A DNA stretch of 7,612 nucleotides from Lachnospiraceae bacterium. Its GTDB lineage: Bacteria > Bacillota > Clostridia > Lachnospirales > Lachnospiraceae. The position numbers and the translations under genes were made by a program. Under the pieces are notes generated by a model. It was given only the letters and a program-made list of their open reading frames with translations. It did not search any database and had not been told where the DNA came from. The stretch covers positions 1 to 7,612 of the forward strand of contig SFNX01000124.1 in the NCBI GenBank assembly GCA_004552595.1. Reading direction: 5' to 3'. This document shows, piece after piece, positions 5,275 to 7,612 of the stretch. How positions within the stretch are numbered: position 1 is the stretch's first letter; each line of letters starts with the position of its first letter.

Positions 5275-6297
5275 ATGGCTGAGACAGAAAGATTTGACTC
5301 AAACGGCAATAAAATAGATAATTCCTCGGAAAAGAAAAAAGGAAATAAGCTTTGGATAGTTGTCGTAGCTTTATTTGTAATATATATTGCATTAAATTCA
5401 TGTCTTATTGTATGTCATGAAGATGAATACAAGCTTATTCGTCAGTTTGGACGAGTAGACAGAACAATTACTGACGCCGGATTATATGTTAAGATTCCGT
5501 TTATCGAGTCAGTTGATACAGTACCGAAAAAGGTTCTTTTATATGACCTTCCGGTATCTGATGTAATCACTTCCGATAAGAAGACAATGATTGTAGACTG
5601 TTATGTGTTATGGAGAGTTACAGACCCGCTTAAGTTTGCGCAGACCCTTTCACACAGTATCGGAAATGCCGAAAATCGTATTGACCAGCTTGTGTACAAT
5701 GCAATGAAAAACACAATTTCCAATATGACGCAGGACGAAGTCATAAGGTCAAGAGATGGCAAAATCGAGGTAACTGACGTTGCAACTGACACAGATGTTG
5801 AAAACAACGATATCGTACTGGATGAAGTGCATAAGACTGTTGCAATTAAGTCACTTACTGAGGAAATCATGGAAAAGCTCGGTACAGTTTATGAGCAGTA
5901 CGGAATTGAAATCATGACTGTTGAAGTTAAAAAGCTCGACCTTCCTGATGACAATAAACAGGCAGTTTACACACGTATGATATCAGAGCGTGAAAATATT
6001 GCCGCGCAGTATACTGCTGAGGGTGAATCACAGGCACGTATCATCAGAAACACAACTGATAAGGAAGTTTCAATCATGCTTTCAGAGGCAAATGCAAAGG
6101 CTGAACAGATTAAGGCAGAAGGTGAAGCTGAATATATGAAAATACTTTCAGGCGCCTATAATGATGAATCCAAGAGTGATTTCTACAGCTTTGTAAGAAG
6201 TCTCGATGCAGCTAAGACAAGCATGAAGGGCAAGGGCCAAAAGACTCTTATTTTGCCGGCTGACTCACCTATAGCTGAAGTATTTGCAGGATATTGA
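5275..6297 (+). CDS. hflC: HflC, SPFH/band 7 membrane protein
   Basis: The protein has 340 residues. ATG 5275 abuts the hflK stop with no spacer, and its ribosome binding site AGGAGG (5261-5266) lies inside the hflK codons for the terminal glutamates, so the two are translationally coupled. One transmembrane helix (about 26-46) is followed by the band 7 domain: EYKLIRQFGRV (51-61), DAGLYVKIPFIESVDTV (67-83) and LPVSDVITSDKKTMIVDCYVLWRV (92-115). An acidic insert (about 160-188) sits where E. coli HflC also has an insert. The signature LPDDNKQAVYTRMISERENIAAQYTAEGE (223-251), a coiled coil (about 252-290) and DFYSFVRSLDAAKTS with TLILPADSPIAEVF (302-337) complete the HflC pattern. It forms the HflK-HflC complex that in other bacteria encloses FtsH. 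FtsH itself is not nearby. Confidence 0.94.
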   Translation: MAETERFDSNGNKIDNSSEKKKGNKLWIVVVALFVIYIALNSCLIVCHEDEYKLIRQFGRVDRTITDAGLYVKIPFIESVDTVPKKVLLYDLPVSDVITSDKKTMIVDCYVLWRVTDPLKFAQTLSHSIGNAENRIDQLVYNAMKNTISNMTQDEVIRSRDGKIEVTDVATDTDVENNDIVLDEVHKTVAIKSLTEEIMEKLGTVYEQYGIEIMTVEVKKLDLPDDNKQAVYTRMISERENIAAQYTAEGESQARIIRNTTDKEVSIMLSEANAKAEQIKAEGEAEYMKILSGAYNDESKSDFYSFVRSLDAAKTSMKGKGQKTLILPADSPIAEVFAGY

Positions 6298-6353
6298 TTG
6301 GATTTTCGCGCTTAACCGCGCAGTTAATACTATATTTTTAAGGAGAAATTCAA
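6298..6353 (+). other. Short hflC-aminotransferase spacer
   Basis: This 56-base gap has a small GCGC-TTAACC-GCGC hairpin (6308-6321) too weak to be a terminator, and a ribosome binding site AAGGAG (6340-6345) eight bases before the next ATG. No convincing promoter is visible, so the aminotransferase may be cotranscribed with hflKC. Confidence 0.5.
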
Positions 6354-7448
6354 ATGATTTCAGAAAAGATGAAAGCACTTGTTGCGGGAAGTTCCGTTAC
6401 AAGGGCGATGTTTGAAGAAGGAAACAGACTCGCAAAAATATACGGAAGAGAGAATGTTTACGATTTCAGCCTAGGAAATCCAAATGTTCCGGCACCTGAA
6501 AAGGTTAAAAATGCAATTATTGACATCGTAAATACAGTTGATCCGATTAAGCTTCACGGATACATGTCAAATGCAGGCTATGAAGAAGTAAGAGAGAAGA
6601 TCGCCGCTTCGATTAACAAAAGATTTGGTATGAACTACGGCGCAAATAACATTCTTATGACAGTAGGTGCGGCAGGCGGACTTAATGTAATACTTAAGGT
6701 TTTGCTTAATCCATCAGATGAAGTTGTTGTATTTGCTCCTTTCTTTGGCGAATATAAGAATTATGTATCAAATTATGACGGAAATCTTGTAGTTGTATCA
6801 CCTGATACGGCTACTTTCCAGCCTAAGCTTGATGAGTTTGAAGCTAAGATAACAGCTAAGACTAAGGTTGTAATCGTAAATTCGCCTAATAACCCATCGG
6901 GTGTTATTTACTCAGAGGAGACGCTCACAAAGCTTTCTGAAATACTTGTTAAGAAGGAAAAGGAGTTTGGTACAAGCATTTATCTTGTTACTGATGAGCC
7001 ATACAGAGAGCTTGCATACGGTAATGTTACAGTTCCATATGTGCCTAAGTTCTATCATAATACTGTTGTTGGTTACTCATACTCTAAGTCACTTTCACTT
7101 CCGGGAGAGAGAATCGGATATCTTGTTATCCCTGCAGAGCTTGATGATTACGAAGATGTATGGGGTGGCGCATGCGTTGCTAACCGTATTTTAGGCTTTG
7201 TAAATGCACCATCATTGCAGCAGCTCTTCTTAGCTGAGTGCCTTGATGAGAGCACTGACATTTCATATTATGAGAGAAACAGAAATACTCTTTACGACGG
7301 ACTGACTAAAATAGGCTATGAGTGCCCAAGTCCTGAGGGAGCATTTTACTTATTCATGAAGACTCCGATTGATGATAAAGAGTTTTGTGAAAAAGCGAAA
7401 AAGTATAACATACTTGTAGTTCCGGGAAGTGCCTTTATATTTAGATAA
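6354..7448 (+). pseudogene. PLP-dependent class I/II aminotransferase, truncated at the C-terminus
   Basis: The frame gives 364 residues from ATG 6354, with AAGGAG upstream. It is a fold-type I aminotransferase of the AspAT superfamily: GNPNVPAPEKV (41-51), the PLP-phosphate loop VGAAGGLN (104-111), FAPFFGEY (127-134), VNSPNNPSG (175-183) with the PLP-contacting Asn, TDEPYRE (213-219) with the PLP-nitrogen Asp214 and Tyr217, SYSKSLSLPGERIGY (242-256) with Schiff-base Lys245 and phosphate-binding Arg253, and PEGAFYLF (327-334). Family members normally continue after VVPGSAF with a segment such as GCPGYVRIAYC, carrying the near-invariant arginine that binds the substrate carboxylate, and end near 395 residues. 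Here the frame diverges after GSAF (361), adds IFR and stops. About 30 residues are missing, so the protein as written is unlikely to be active. The substrate is not predictable, though aromatic amino acids or aspartate are possible. It joins directly to hisC coding sequence. Confidence 0.88.
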
Positions 7449-7612
7449 TATTAGAAAGGTTGTTCCATATACACCGGGTGAGCAACCACAGGTTGTAGGA
7501 GACTTAATAAAGCTTAATACTAATGAATTTCCATACCCGCCGTCTCCTAAGGTTAAAAAGGCAATAGAGGAAATTCCGATTGATACGTTAAGACTTTATC
7601 CAAGCGTAAGCG
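7444..7612 (+). pseudogene. hisC: Histidinol-phosphate aminotransferase HisC, N-terminal fragment without its start, cut by the window end
   Basis: The frame one base off the upstream aminotransferase encodes DNIRKVVPYTPGEQPQ, then LIKLNTNEFPYPPSPKVKKA, and TLRLYPS. This is the characteristic HisC N-terminus, where the LN(T/S)NE-PYPPSP segment belongs to the substrate- and PLP-binding arm. HisC transfers an amino group from glutamate to imidazole-acetol phosphate in histidine synthesis. No ATG or ribosome binding site precedes it. The normal first 5-8 residues are missing and the frame runs backwards into the other aminotransferase, with only a GTG at 7429 as a possible start. The rest lies outside the window. 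The family call is good; whether the gene is expressed is doubtful. Confidence 0.8.

Noticed and set aside
5124..5401. Two minus-strand frames over the hflK-hflC junction
   Set aside because: They are low-complexity serine- and leucine-rich shadows of the hflK acidic tail and hflC start.
5601..5870. Minus-strand frame of 89 codons within hflC
   Set aside because: It is a serine/valine-rich antisense shadow of a well-supported SPFH gene.
6308..6321. GCGC hairpin after hflC as a terminator
   Set aside because: The stem has only four pairs and is not directly followed by a T-tract.
6901..7194. Plus-strand frame of 97 codons inside the aminotransferase
   Set aside because: The overlapping frame contains all the conserved aminotransferase motifs including the PLP lysine. 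This one lacks a ribosome binding site and domain character.
1..7612. CRISPR array, IS element or riboswitch
   Set aside because: I saw no regularly spaced repeats, no transposase or terminal inverted repeats, and no recognisable aptamer leader.

Overview
The window looks like a chromosomal stretch of a low-GC Gram-positive bacterium, most likely a Lachnospiraceae-type clostridium. The basis is: AT-rich DNA, AGGAGG-type ribosome binding sites, textbook sigma-A-like promoters, and protein sequences (the aminotransferase, the 158-aa hypothetical protein, HflK/HflC) that resemble what I remember from that family. No database search was possible, so the taxon is an inference.

Layout. Positions 1-1370 read rightwards and look like the edge of an accessory island. 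They hold the C-terminal third or less of an MmeI/YeeA-type DNA methyltransferase, a broken ~36-aa ORF, a 163-aa protein with a GreA/GreB C-terminal-like domain but no GreA coiled coil, and a 43-aa ORF that looks like a truncated N-terminus. Positions 1371-1880 are a tRNA hub. A leftward tRNA-Trp(CCA), with its terminator lying against the island, and a rightward tRNA-Arg(ACG) are fired from back-to-back promoters. A bidirectional terminator closes the tRNA-Arg unit. Positions 1881-3466 (leftward) hold a GT-C type membrane glycosyltransferase-like gene split by one missing base. Positions 3546-4153 carry a promoter and a conserved hypothetical gene, probably with a second one-base frameshift near its C-terminus. 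Positions 4192-6297 hold an intact hflK-hflC pair with zero intergenic bases. Positions 6354-7448 hold a PLP-dependent aminotransferase cut short before its C-terminal substrate-carboxylate arginine. It runs directly, out of frame, into a hisC lacking its start (7444 to the window end).

How genes work together. HflK and HflC form one membrane SPFH complex that in other bacteria surrounds the FtsH protease; FtsH is not in the window. The methyltransferase and its small downstream partners are probably one modification/defence transcript. The tRNA-Trp 3' end faces that segment, the geometry expected if an element integrated at the tRNA, although no integrase or att repeat is visible.

The most notable property is the density of lesions. 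There are three probable one-base frameshifts (about 640, 2955 and 4085), one truncated small ORF (1368) and one gene-gene deletion junction (about 7437), while hflK, hflC and the tRNAs look intact. This is either real gene decay or assembly/sequencing error, and raw reads would decide. I did not find a convincing entirely new system; the best candidate for novelty is the GreA-C-domain protein and its small neighbours downstream of the methyltransferase.
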